A stretch of 8,419 nt of DNA from Gemmatimonadota bacterium (GTDB lineage: Bacteria > Gemmatimonadota > Gemmatimonadetes > Longimicrobiales > Gaopeijiaceae): contig JAHEKK010000119.1 of NCBI GenBank assembly GCA_024638395.1, forward strand, positions 1 to 8,419, given 5' to 3'. The notes beneath the pieces were generated by a model. That model was not told where the DNA came from. It made no database searches and saw only the letters and a list, made by a program, of their open reading frames with translations. Position 1 is the first letter of the stretch. Each line of letters opens with the position of its first letter. This document shows, one piece after another, positions 1 to 6,242 of this stretch. A program made the position numbers and the translations under genes.

Positions 1-1
1 C

Positions 2-646
2 GAGGTTCGGCCGGTCGAGGTGGCGATGGAGCCCCGGGCTCCGGCCCCGCCACCCCGGGCGACCAGCCCTCGCCCCCAGCCCCAGCCGGAGCCGGAGCCG
101 GAGCCTGAGCCTGAGGAGCCTGAAGTCCTGGTGGAAGCCGGGACCCGGCTGGCCCTGACCAGCGACATCGAGATCTCCACGGAAGACGTTCTGCCCGGCG
201 ATCCCGTCATCGCGACGGTCTCCGACGACGTGATCGGCGCCGACGGCTCGGTAGTGATCCCTGCCGGCTCGAAGCTCCTGGGCCGGGTGACCCGATCTGA
301 GGAATCCACGGGCTCCGACGTGGATCCGGTCCTGGAAATCGCCTTCGAGACATTGTCCACCGAGTGGTACGAGCGCCCGGTCCGGGCCGCGGTCGTCGAG
401 ATGGAGATGGAGGCCAGCCGCAAGGACAGCGATGCGCGTACAGCCGCCAAGATCGGTGGTGCCGCTGCAGCGGGCGCGCTCCTTGGCAGGGTGCTCGGGA
501 AGGACGGCAAGGATGCGGCCAAGGGTGGAGTGGCCGGTGCCGTGGCGGGAACGGTCATCGCCATGGAGACCCGTGCGGGTCACGCGAAGATCAAGGCAGG
601 TGCCTTGATCGTCATCGAGCTGACGGAGGCGGTTACCGTTCAATAG
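2..646 (+). CDS. Glycine-zipper envelope protein, 5' end cut by window
   Basis: The frame is open back to the first base. The codons before the first possible start (GTG at nt 20) read as ordinary protein (EVRPVEVAMEP), so I treat the gene as missing its N-terminus; a signal peptide would lie off the edge. Numbering from the GTG: a Pro/Gln/Glu-rich linker at about residues 5-35, then a beta-rich section at about 36-130. That section carries the pattern 'AGTRLAL...PGDPVIATV...VVIPAGSKLLGRV', as seen in bacterial proteins with TrbI-like or secreted 'IPAGS' barrels. A glycine/alanine zipper follows at about 143-182 (KIGGAAAAGALLG...GGVAGAVAGTV), then a short beta tail (IKAGALIVIELTEAVTVQ). Known relatives are usually annotated as glycine-zipper-containing hypotheticals of the envelope; the zipper suggests membrane association or oligomerisation. 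The precise function is unknown. A strong terminator lies 54 nt after the stop, so this is the last gene of its transcript. Confidence 0.5.
   Translation, partial: EVRPVEVAMEPRAPAPPPRATSPRPQPQPEPEPEPEPEEPEVLVEAGTRLALTSDIEISTEDVLPGDPVIATVSDDVIGADGSVVIPAGSKLLGRVTRSEESTGSDVDPVLEIAFETLSTEWYERPVRAAVVEMEMEASRKDSDARTAAKIGGAAAAGALLGRVLGKDGKDAAKGGVAGAVAGTVIAMETRAGHAKIKAGALIVIELTEAVTVQ
86..115 (+). repeat. Tandem CCKGAG hexamer encoding (Pro-Glu)5
   Basis: Five consecutive hexamers are seen: three CCGGAG followed by two CCTGAG, all in frame with the glycine-zipper gene and encoding Pro-Glu five times. Imperfect Pro-Gln units precede them and Glu-Pro units follow. Proline-alternating charged linkers of this kind are typically stiff, extended spacers across the periplasm, as in the TonB linker. 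The array can change length by slippage without shifting the frame. Confidence 0.5.
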
Positions 647-699
647 GCGGCGGGATGGACGGACTGTGGTGAACCGCGGCGTGCAGCCACCTGTCTGGG

Positions 700-737
700 A
701 GGCCCGGGGGCGTTTCGCTCCCGGGCCTTTCCTTTTC
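700..737 (+). terminator. Rho-independent terminator after glycine-zipper gene
   Basis: AGGCCCGGG (700-708) pairs perfectly with CCCGGGCCT (720-728). The stem continues inward through a G-T pair and GCG/CGC to a TTT loop, giving about 13 pairs. It is followed by a pyrimidine-rich tract (TTTCCTTTTCC) on the plus strand. It sits between the convergent glycine-zipper and permease genes. Read on the minus strand the same stem has no U-tract, so it is best assigned to the plus-strand gene, though it may also slow transcription arriving from the permease side. Confidence 0.5.
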
Positions 738-751
738 CTGGCCTCGGAGGC

Positions 752-3436
752 CTACTCCGCCCGCAGTGCTGCCACCGGATCCGCCCGGGAGGCCAGCCGC
801 GCGGGAAGGTAGGAGGCGAGCAGGGCTGCCCCCGCCACGACGGCGATGGTGAGGGCCAGACTCCCCGGGTCGGTGGGGCTCACGCCGTAGAGAAAGCCCC
901 GAAGCACAGACGAGAGCGACAGCGTGATCAGCACCCCCACGGCGATGCCCGGGAGCACCATGCGGGTTGCGGCCGCGAGGACGCCCGTGACCACGGAGCC
1001 GGGGGCGGCCCCCAGGGCGATTCGGATGCCGAACTCCCGGGTCTGTTGGCGCACGGAGTAGATCATCACCCCGTAGACTCCGATCAGGGCCAGAATCAGA
1101 GCCAGCGTAGTGAATGCCGTAAGCATCCCCCCCGTGAACCGCTGTCGAGCCAGGGAGCGGTCTCGGGCTTCGTCCAACGTAGTGAGCCCGTACAACGCCA
1201 GCTCGGGGTCCCGAGCCGAGAGCCGCTCCCGGATTGAGCGAGCCAGCTCACCGGGTGGAAGCGTTGTGTGGGCTACGACCGTGAGGGTCCGTAGCGGGGC
1301 GCCGCCGGACCACCCGCGGAACTGTTGGTGGGCGAGATACATCTGCGGACGGGAAGGGGCATCCAGGCTCGCATGGCGGACGTCGTCCACGACTCCGACG
1401 ACTTCGGCCCAGCGGGGCTCGGTATCCTCGCCCCCGAGTCGGATCCGCCGGCCCAGTGGGTCCTGATCCGGCCAGTGGAGCGCCGCCATCGTGCGATTGA
1501 TCACCACGACGCCGGGCGCGTCGGTTCGGTCCCGCTCGGTGATGGCGCGGCCCGAAACGAGTCGTAGGCGAAGCGCCTCGAAATATCCCGGTGTGACCAC
1601 CTGCCAGTCGGCGTCCGGCTTGTCCCGGCCATCGGGAATTCGCTCCTCTTCCAGCTCGAAGCTCATGTCGCCGAGGCCCGTGGCGAGGGGCAGGTTGGTG
1701 ACGGCCCCGGCGTGTTCGACGCCCGGGAGAGAGGCCAGCTCGTCCACGAAAGAGGCGAAGAAGTCCGTGACGTCGGCGTCGGCCGGGTATCTCGAGGAAG
1801 GCAGACCGAACCTGGCGGACACCACGTTGTCGGTGCTGAAACCCGGGTCCACGTCGGCCAGTGCACGGAGACTCCGCGCCACGAGGACCGACGACGCGGC
1901 CAGGACGACGGCGACGGCGACCTGACTGATGACCAGCCCCTGGCGTACGCGAGCCCGGCTTCCATCGCCGGTGTTCCGGTGTCCGGATCCGATTCGCGTC
2001 GGCAGAGGCCCCCGGGCGGCATACCAGGCGGGAATGACGCCGAAGAGGATCCCCGAGCAGAGTGCCGTGCCCAGGCCGAAGGCCAGAACGGGCCCGCTGA
2101 CCCCGATGTCCTCGACCCGCGGGAGGTTGCCTGGCACGGTGCCCACCAACAGGCCGGTTGCCCCCGTGGCCACGAGTATCCCCAGGATGCCTCCACCCAG
2201 GGCCAACACGAGGCTCTCCACCAGCACCTGGCTCACGACGCGCCAGCGACCGGCGCCCAGAGCCCGCCGGAGGGCGATCTCTCCCGAGCGGGACGCGAGC
2301 CGCGCCAGCTGCAGGTTCGCCACGTTGGCCCACACGATGGTAAAGGCGAGGGCGACGGCCCCCATGAGGAGCAGGAGGGTAGGCCTCGCCTGCCCCACCA
2401 GATGGTCAAGGAGCGGCGACGCGGCGGTGCGGAAGCGCATCTCGGGCGGGTACTCGTCGGGATACACTTCAACCATCCGCAGACCGGCGTCCCGGACGCG
2501 CCCGATGCCGTCGAGGAGGGACATGCCGGGTGCCAGCCGGGCGACGCCGAGCAGGAAATGATTGCCCCGCTGACCGAGATCCACGGTCGCCGGGTCGATG
2601 CCGAGCGTCGAGACCACCTGTACGGGCTCGGGCGAAACCAGGTCCTCCGGCATGCGGAATTCCGGTGGAAGCACGCCCAGGACCAACGCAGCCACCCCGC
2701 TGACCTGCACCGTGCGCCCCACGACGGCCGGGTCGGCACCGAATCGCGCCCGCCAGAATCCATCGGTCAGGACGACTACATCAGCTGCCCTCGCGTCCTC
2801 TTCCCGGGTGAAGACCCTGCCCAACGCGGGCTCGATGGCGAGGGCTTGCCAGACACCGGATGACACGAAGGCCGTTCGCGCACGCTCGGCCCGGCCCTCC
2901 CCGGTGAACGTCAGGCTTCCGAACGCGTAGGCGCCCATGCCCCGCAGATCGGCAAGAGAGGATTCCAGGTCCGTGAACTCCGCCGGAGAGAGGGCTCCCT
3001 GGGGGGTGCCCTCCCATACCGCCCCGACCCTGATCAGGTCGTCGGGATCAGGGTAGGGAAGGGGACGGAGGAGAACACCGTGGACCAGCGAAAAGAACGC
3101 GGTCGTCGCGCCGATCCCCAATCCCAGCGTCGCGAGGACCACGGAGGTGTATCCGGGGCGGGCCCCCAGACTTCGAAATGCCAGGCGCGTATCTCTCGCG
3201 AGTTGTTGGATGCCATGGCCCCACCGACCCTCGCGGACCTGCTCGCGGTATCTCTCCACGCCCCCGAAGTCGCGCATGGCGACGCGTCTGGCCTCCTCTG
3301 GAGTGAGTCCCCGGGCAATCCCTTCGCGGGTCTCCATCTCGATGTGGAAGGCCATCTCGTCTCTGGCCTGAGCGTCCTGTGCGCCCGGCCTCAGGAGCCC
3401 TCTGATCCGTCCCACCCACCTCCGCCACGTCCTCAT
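752..3436 (-). CDS. ADOP-family duplicated MacB/FtsX-type ABC permease
   Basis: This 894-residue membrane protein has the layout of the 'acidobacterial duplicated orphan permease' family. Residues 1-75 are a soluble permease-prefix domain (DEMAFHIEMETREGIARGLTPEEAR). Then come TM1 (about 98-122), a MacB-like extracytoplasmic core (about 123-345), and an FtsX permease half with helices at about 352-372, 403-432 and 448-470. The module then repeats: TM at about 499-520, a second periplasmic core (about 525-765), and FtsX helices at about 772-796, 816-842 and 856-878. Both halves keep the FtsX loop signature (EIALRRALGAGR at 386-397, EFGIRIALGAAP at 801-812). Length and eight predicted helices fit the family. 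No ATPase is encoded here; family members typically lack an adjacent one. The substrate is unknown. Mechanically MacB/FtsX relatives act by transmitting force across the membrane rather than by forming a channel. The ATG is preceded by TGAGGAAACG, where the AGGA overlaps the padR stop, so translation is probably coupled. The gene is the second of the padR operon. Confidence 0.5.
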   Translation of the reverse strand: MRTWRRWVGRIRGLLRPGAQDAQARDEMAFHIEMETREGIARGLTPEEARRVAMRDFGGVERYREQVREGRWGHGIQQLARDTRLAFRSLGARPGYTSVVLATLGLGIGATTAFFSLVHGVLLRPLPYPDPDDLIRVGAVWEGTPQGALSPAEFTDLESSLADLRGMGAYAFGSLTFTGEGRAERARTAFVSSGVWQALAIEPALGRVFTREEDARAADVVVLTDGFWRARFGADPAVVGRTVQVSGVAALVLGVLPPEFRMPEDLVSPEPVQVVSTLGIDPATVDLGQRGNHFLLGVARLAPGMSLLDGIGRVRDAGLRMVEVYPDEYPPEMRFRTAASPLLDHLVGQARPTLLLLMGAVALAFTIVWANVANLQLARLASRSGEIALRRALGAGRWRVVSQVLVESLVLALGGGILGILVATGATGLLVGTVPGNLPRVEDIGVSGPVLAFGLGTALCSGILFGVIPAWYAARGPLPTRIGSGHRNTGDGSRARVRQGLVISQVAVAVVLAASSVLVARSLRALADVDPGFSTDNVVSARFGLPSSRYPADADVTDFFASFVDELASLPGVEHAGAVTNLPLATGLGDMSFELEEERIPDGRDKPDADWQVVTPGYFEALRLRLVSGRAITERDRTDAPGVVVINRTMAALHWPDQDPLGRRIRLGGEDTEPRWAEVVGVVDDVRHASLDAPSRPQMYLAHQQFRGWSGGAPLRTLTVVAHTTLPPGELARSIRERLSARDPELALYGLTTLDEARDRSLARQRFTGGMLTAFTTLALILALIGVYGVMIYSVRQQTREFGIRIALGAAPGSVVTGVLAAATRMVLPGIAVGVLITLSLSSVLRGFLYGVSPTDPGSLALTIAVVAGAALLASYLPARLASRADPVAALRAE

Positions 3437-3443
3437 CGTTTCC

Positions 3444-3779
3444 TCACACCGTTCCCATGACCATGTTCACCGCCGCCGAGAGTTCCTTCCAGTTGGCGCT
3501 CTCCGAGATGAGCTGCTTCGAGCCTTCGAGGGTCAGCCGGTAGATCTTGACCGTCCTTCCCTCGGCTGATTCGCCCACGGTGGACTCGATCCAACCCCGG
3601 TCGGCCAGACGGTAGAGCGCGGGGTAGAGGGAGCCCTGGTTGATCTGAAGCACCTCACCGGACCGCTGCTGTATTCGCTTCGCGATTCCCCAACCGTGGA
3701 GCTCCTCCCGCTCCAGAGTCCGGAGGATGAGCATGTCCAGCGTGCCCTTGATGACGTCTGATCTTCGCTGTCGCGACAT
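3444..3779 (-). CDS. PadR-family transcriptional regulator
   Basis: A 111-residue winged-helix repressor of the short PadR type. The N-terminal helix carries the family signature KGTLDMLILRTL (11-22), followed by HGWGIAKRI (28-36). The recognition helix and wing are in INQGSLYPALYRLADRGWI (46-64) and the basic RTVKIYRLTLEG segment (75-86). A short C-terminal helix with a Trp (97) would dimerise. PadR proteins of this length next to ADOP permeases are a standing pair and are generally thought to repress their own operon; the inducing signal is unknown. The start chosen is the ATG that puts the family signature at the normal place. The nearest Shine-Dalgarno (AGAGGA) lies about 12 nt upstream, rather far, so initiation may be modest. 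The gene ends 7 nt before the permease start. Confidence 0.5.
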   Translation of the reverse strand: MSRQRRSDVIKGTLDMLILRTLEREELHGWGIAKRIQQRSGEVLQINQGSLYPALYRLADRGWIESTVGESAEGRTVKIYRLTLEGSKQLISESANWKELSAAVNMVMGTV

Positions 3780-3817
3780 AGGGGCCTGGCTTCCTCTGCG
3801 TTCATCTTGGGATTCTA

Positions 3818-3850
3818 CATTATGGTATTCGATACTATGATATTCGACAA
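3818..3850 (-). promoter_or_regulatory. padR-operon promoter with overlapping operator repeats
   Basis: An AT-rich island in otherwise GC-rich DNA, about 40-70 nt upstream of padR. On the plus strand there is a direct repeat, TATGGTATTCGA (3821-3832) and TATGATATTCGA (3836-3847), 11 of 12 matching, with a 15-bp period. There is also an imperfect dyad centred on TCG (3829-3831) with inner arms GTAT/ATAC. On the minus strand TTGTCG (3850-3845) and TACCAT are separated by 17 nt, an acceptable sigma70-like -35/-10 pair. Repeats lying inside the promoter fit PadR autorepression. The repeats are seen; the promoter and operator roles are inferred. Confidence 0.5.
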
Positions 3851-3860
3851 AACAGAAACT

Positions 3861-3886
3861 GGAAAGGCCCCCGCGGGTCCGGAGCC
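3861..3886 (-). terminator. Weak candidate terminator ahead of padR promoter
   Basis: On the minus strand GGCTCC (3886-3881) can pair with GGGGCC (3871-3866), including one G-T pair, around a 9-nt loop. It is followed by TTTCC and further T-rich sequence. It would separate the 127-residue protein's transcript from the padR promoter. The stem is short and the T-tract broken, so confidence is low. Confidence 0.5.
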
Positions 3887-3950
3887 CTGCCCCCGAGGCG
3901 CGTGCTGCGGCGTGTGGGGTGGACCCCGGTCTCTTCCTGGGGGGATGCCC

Positions 3951-4334
3951 TCAGCCGGGGAAGGTGTCCCTCAGCACGGCCTGGATGGCGTCGGCGTCCG
4001 GCGGAGGGTCAGTGAGCCACTGCATCGAGGCGAGGGAGAACTCGAAGGGCGCGAATGCGTCTTCGCCGGTGGAGACGGGTGCGAAGACGTCCACCCGGTC
4101 ATGCCCGGGAGAGTAGCCCAGGGCTACCGGTGATCCCGTCACCAGCGTCGTCTGGAAGGTACGGGCCGGAGTCCGGGTGTGGGACGCGATGGCCGACCGC
4201 AGCCCCTCGGGTTGGATCTCGCCCAACGCAATCTCCTGGGCGGCAAGGGGGCCTTGAGGAGGCCTCCGGGGCTTGCGGTTGTACAGATAGAGGCCAACGA
4301 GGACGAGGGCGGCGACGCCGGCCAGGAGATCCAT
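3951..4334 (-). CDS. Small membrane-anchored protein of unknown function
   Basis: I do not recognise this 127-residue protein. It begins with a hydrophobic segment (about residues 2-18, LLAGVAALVLVGLYLY) followed at once by a basic stretch (NRKPRRPP), the pattern of an N-out, cytoplasm-facing single-pass anchor. The remaining ~100 residues look like a small soluble domain with no Cys; a central part reads TFQTTLVTGSPVALGYSPG and the C-terminus DADAIQAVLRDTFPG. Codons are strongly G/C-ending like those of neighbouring genes, which supports coding. The ATG follows GGGAAGAGCCC, a fair ribosome-binding site. It lies 115 nt downstream of the serine hydrolase, with its own candidate promoter between. 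It could be an orphan accessory gene; the sequence alone suggests no reaction. Confidence 0.5.
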   Translation of the reverse strand: MDLLAGVAALVLVGLYLYNRKPRRPPQGPLAAQEIALGEIQPEGLRSAIASHTRTPARTFQTTLVTGSPVALGYSPGHDRVDVFAPVSTGEDAFAPFEFSLASMQWLTDPPPDADAIQAVLRDTFPG

Positions 4335-4362
4335 GGGGCTCTTCCCAATGAAAGGTCGTTCG

Positions 4363-4378
4363 AGGCCCGCTGGGGCCT
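4363..4378 (-). other. Perfect 6-bp hairpin at predicted transcript 5' end
   Basis: On the minus strand AGGCCC, tetraloop CAGC, GGGCCT forms a perfect stem-loop. It falls at or just after the start predicted from the extended -10 box, so it may be a 5'-end stabilising hairpin. Read on the plus strand it is followed by TTTGATG, a poor terminator, and no plus-strand gene is there to end. Confidence 0.5.
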
Positions 4379-4384
4379 TTGATG

Positions 4385-4393
4385 ATCATAGCA
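4385..4393 (-). promoter_or_regulatory. Candidate extended -10 promoter for 127-aa gene
   Basis: The minus strand reads TGCTATGAT, matching the extended -10 pattern TGnTATAAT with one mismatch in the hexamer. No good -35 is visible, as is usual for extended -10 promoters. Transcription would begin near 4378, giving a leader of about 44 nt before the ATG at 4334. The role is inferred from this motif only. Confidence 0.5.
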
Positions 4394-4449
4394 GCCCGAC
4401 GGAGAAAAGCATGGAAAGGTGTCAGGAGGGGCCCGGCGCCCCCCACCGA

Positions 4450-5997
4450 CTAACGGCCGGAGGGTTCCGCCCTCGCAAATCGTGACGATCCCAGGATGAG
4501 AGCCTCCACCGAACCGTCGCTTCCGGTCTCGAAGCGCGCGACGGCCGTGCCGCGCCAGGTCGCGTCCCAATCGACCTGGAAGGTCTCGTAGTGCCAATGC
4601 TCCAGCGGCCCCTGAAGCCCGGGGCCATAGACCAGGCGCAACCCATCACTGGTTCTCGAGACCGTCACATCTCCGAAGAGGGGGTCCGAGTAGCTGCCGG
4701 CGTACGCGGTCAGGTCGTGGGACGGCTCCGTCCCCTTCACACGTGAGGCTTCCCTCTCCTTACGTGTCGCTACGCCCTGTTCGGCCAGACCATCGTAGAG
4801 GGCTTTGAGATCGGCGCTCCAGTCTCTGAGCTCGCCCTCGCCGAAGAGATCGAAGACGCGATACATGAGGGCATGCCGCACCTCTACGTGGTCCAGGTTC
4901 CCGAGCACGTAGACCCCCAGCTCCTCGGACCGGATGAGTCCGGCGATCGCAACCATGCCGTCGATGCTGCCGGTGTGGAAGTCGATCTTTCGACCTTTGT
5001 AATCATGCTGGAACCAGGCGAGGCCATACGTCGTCCATTCAGGTTCCGTGAGTCGGGCGGTGGGGTAGAACTGCGAACGGGGTACGAGGGTCTGGGGCCG
5101 AAAAAGCTCCTCCACCGTCTCTTCTTCCAGCAGTCGGACCCCGGCTGTCGTCACGCCTTCGTTCAGGAGGAACCCGAGCCACTTCGACATGTCCTCCACG
5201 CTCGACCAGACGGACCCGGCCGCGTCCACCGGATCCACCGACGCGTTTTCGATTGCGATGACCTCGCCGTCCACACGGTAGTGTGGCGTGGCCACGTTCG
5301 TCATGCCACCGGCTTGCGACAGGGTTGCAACCGTACGGTCCATGCCCAGAGGCTCGAAGATCCGCTCGGCGACGAACGTCCTCCAGGACGTTCCACTCAC
5401 TGCCTCGACGACCGCGCCGGCCGCCGCGTACATGATGTTCTGGTAGATGAACGACGACCGCAGCGAATACGCCGGGTCCGCATGACGAAAACGATCGAGC
5501 ACCTCGGCGGCGGTGACGTCCTGCTCATACCACAAGAAGTCGGTGTTCCCCATTCCGGCCCGGTGCGTGAGGAGGTCCCGGACCGTCACCTGCCGTGTCA
5601 TGTAGGGGTCCTTCAGGCGGAACCGGGGTAGGTGGTCTACCACGGGGTCGTCCCAGTCCAGGAGACCGTCGTCGACCAGCATCGCCAGGCTCACCGCCGT
5701 CATGGCTTTGGTGGTGGACCCGATGGAGAAGAGGGTATGGCCGTCGACTCTGTCCTCCGTCCCCAGCTTCCGGACGCCGTAGCCTTGCGAGAAGACCAGC
5801 TCGCCGTCCTTGACCACCGCGACGGCCAGGCCCGTGGCCCCCCAGTCGTCTACCGCCTCGACGACGTACTGGCCGAAGCCATCCAGAGGCGACTTCTGGG
5901 CTCCCACCGGCTCAAACGCCCCGGCAAGAAACACGGCCGCAGCGGTGAGAGGGACGAACCTCAGGCGCGTGAGTGGAGCGGGGGACGGAAAAGGCAC
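4450..5997 (-). CDS. Exported serine hydrolase, beta-lactamase/S12 fold, with DUF3471-like tail
   Basis: A 515-residue protein from the preferred GTG start. Residues 1-33 are a signal peptide (LTRLRFVPLTAAAVFLAGAF, cleavage near VGA-Q). The class C beta-lactamase/penicillin-binding fold follows to about residue 385 with all three active-site motifs: S94-T-T-K97 (nucleophile and base of SxxK, in FSIGSTTKAM), Y185-Q-N187, and H341-T-G343 (the KTG equivalent). Residues about 425-505 resemble DUF3471 (AYAGSYSDPLFGDVTV), a lipocalin-like domain often fused to this family. Members include DD-peptidases, D-aminopeptidases, esterases and peptide hydrolases; the true substrate cannot be told, and antibiotic resistance should not be assumed. 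An in-frame ATG 16 codons upstream (6045) lacks a ribosome-binding site and lies inside a dyad, whereas the GTG follows AAAGGGGGAG at ideal spacing and puts the signal peptide at the N-terminus. The upstream cytochrome stop is 245 nt away, so the gene is probably transcribed on its own. Confidence 0.5.
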   Translation of the reverse strand: MPFPSPAPLTRLRFVPLTAAAVFLAGAFEPVGAQKSPLDGFGQYVVEAVDDWGATGLAVAVVKDGELVFSQGYGVRKLGTEDRVDGHTLFSIGSTTKAMTAVSLAMLVDDGLLDWDDPVVDHLPRFRLKDPYMTRQVTVRDLLTHRAGMGNTDFLWYEQDVTAAEVLDRFRHADPAYSLRSSFIYQNIMYAAAGAVVEAVSGTSWRTFVAERIFEPLGMDRTVATLSQAGGMTNVATPHYRVDGEVIAIENASVDPVDAAGSVWSSVEDMSKWLGFLLNEGVTTAGVRLLEEETVEELFRPQTLVPRSQFYPTARLTEPEWTTYGLAWFQHDYKGRKIDFHTGSIDGMVAIAGLIRSEELGVYVLGNLDHVEVRHALMYRVFDLFGEGELRDWSADLKALYDGLAEQGVATRKEREASRVKGTEPSHDLTAYAGSYSDPLFGDVTVSRTSDGLRLVYGPGLQGPLEHWHYETFQVDWDATWRGTAVARFETGSDGSVEALILGSSRFARAEPSGR

Positions 5998-6011
5998 GGC
6001 ACTCCCCCTTT
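5995..6011 (-). promoter_or_regulatory. Strong Shine-Dalgarno deciding the GTG start
   Basis: The minus strand reads AAAGGGGGAGTGCC immediately before GTG (5997-5995), so the purine core sits 4-6 nt from the start. The competing ATG at 6045 is preceded by GCCTCGGGC with no purine-rich box. This fixes the hydrolase start at GTG and shortens the longest frame by 16 residues. Confidence 0.5.
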
Positions 6012-6037
6012 CGGAGTGGGTAGGCGAGGAGGGCGCA

Positions 6038-6061
6038 CGACCCATGCCCGAGGCATGGTCG
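6038..6061. promoter_or_regulatory. Operator- or leader-like dyad upstream of hydrolase
   Basis: CCATGCC (6042-6048) and GGCATGG (6052-6058) are perfect inverted repeats around CGA. The dyad extends outward as CGA/TCG (6038-6040 with 6059-6061) if one C is bulged. The centre lies about 53 nt upstream of the hydrolase GTG, suitable for a repressor site near the transcription start or an mRNA leader hairpin. A loose -35-like TTGCAC lies further upstream at about 6110. The symmetry is seen; its function is inferred. Confidence 0.5.
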
Positions 6062-6164
6062 GTCGACGGGGACCGGGACTCATGCTGGCCCGAGCCCGCG
6101 CCCCGTGCAAGGCTGGGCCTGGCCCCCTACTACCGCCAGCCGCCCCTGGTCACCCCACGGATCA

Positions 6165-6192
6165 TGGCAACCCGGGGGGCCCTTCATTGCCA
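6165..6192. repeat. Inverted repeat downstream of cytochrome gene
   Basis: TGGCAA (6165-6170) and TTGCCA (6187-6192) flank a G/C-rich core (CCCGGGGGGCCC), about 50 nt beyond the cytochrome stop. A stem here could end or protect the cytochrome mRNA, but on the minus strand no T-tract follows, so it is not a standard intrinsic terminator. Confidence 0.5.
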
Positions 6193-6242
6193 CCCCCGAA
6201 AACCATGTCGAGTCTGGCGGGCCTCGTCGCGGGTATCGGGAG

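Noticed and set aside
1712..2863. Long plus-strand open frame (383 codons) antisense to the permease
   Set aside because: It is rich in His, Arg, Gly and Asp with no domain or hydrophobic pattern and lies opposite clear FtsX/MacB coding sequence. High-GC genes routinely leave such open antisense frames.
3807..4133. Plus-strand frame of 108 codons starting in the padR promoter island
   Set aside because: It begins in the AT-rich promoter repeats and runs opposite the 127-residue protein, with Gly/Cys-rich content and no ribosome-binding site that stands out.
4405..4450. Possible minus-strand terminator after the hydrolase (GGGGGG / CCCTCC arms)
   Set aside because: The stem is only about six pairs with one wobble and is followed by TGACACC, not a T-tract. 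It is not supportable as an intrinsic terminator.
4450..5997. Reading the hydrolase as an antibiotic-resistance beta-lactamase
   Set aside because: The motifs define the broad S12/class C fold only. The DUF3471-like tail and overall length fit the generic serine hydrolase group, whose members mostly do not confer resistance.
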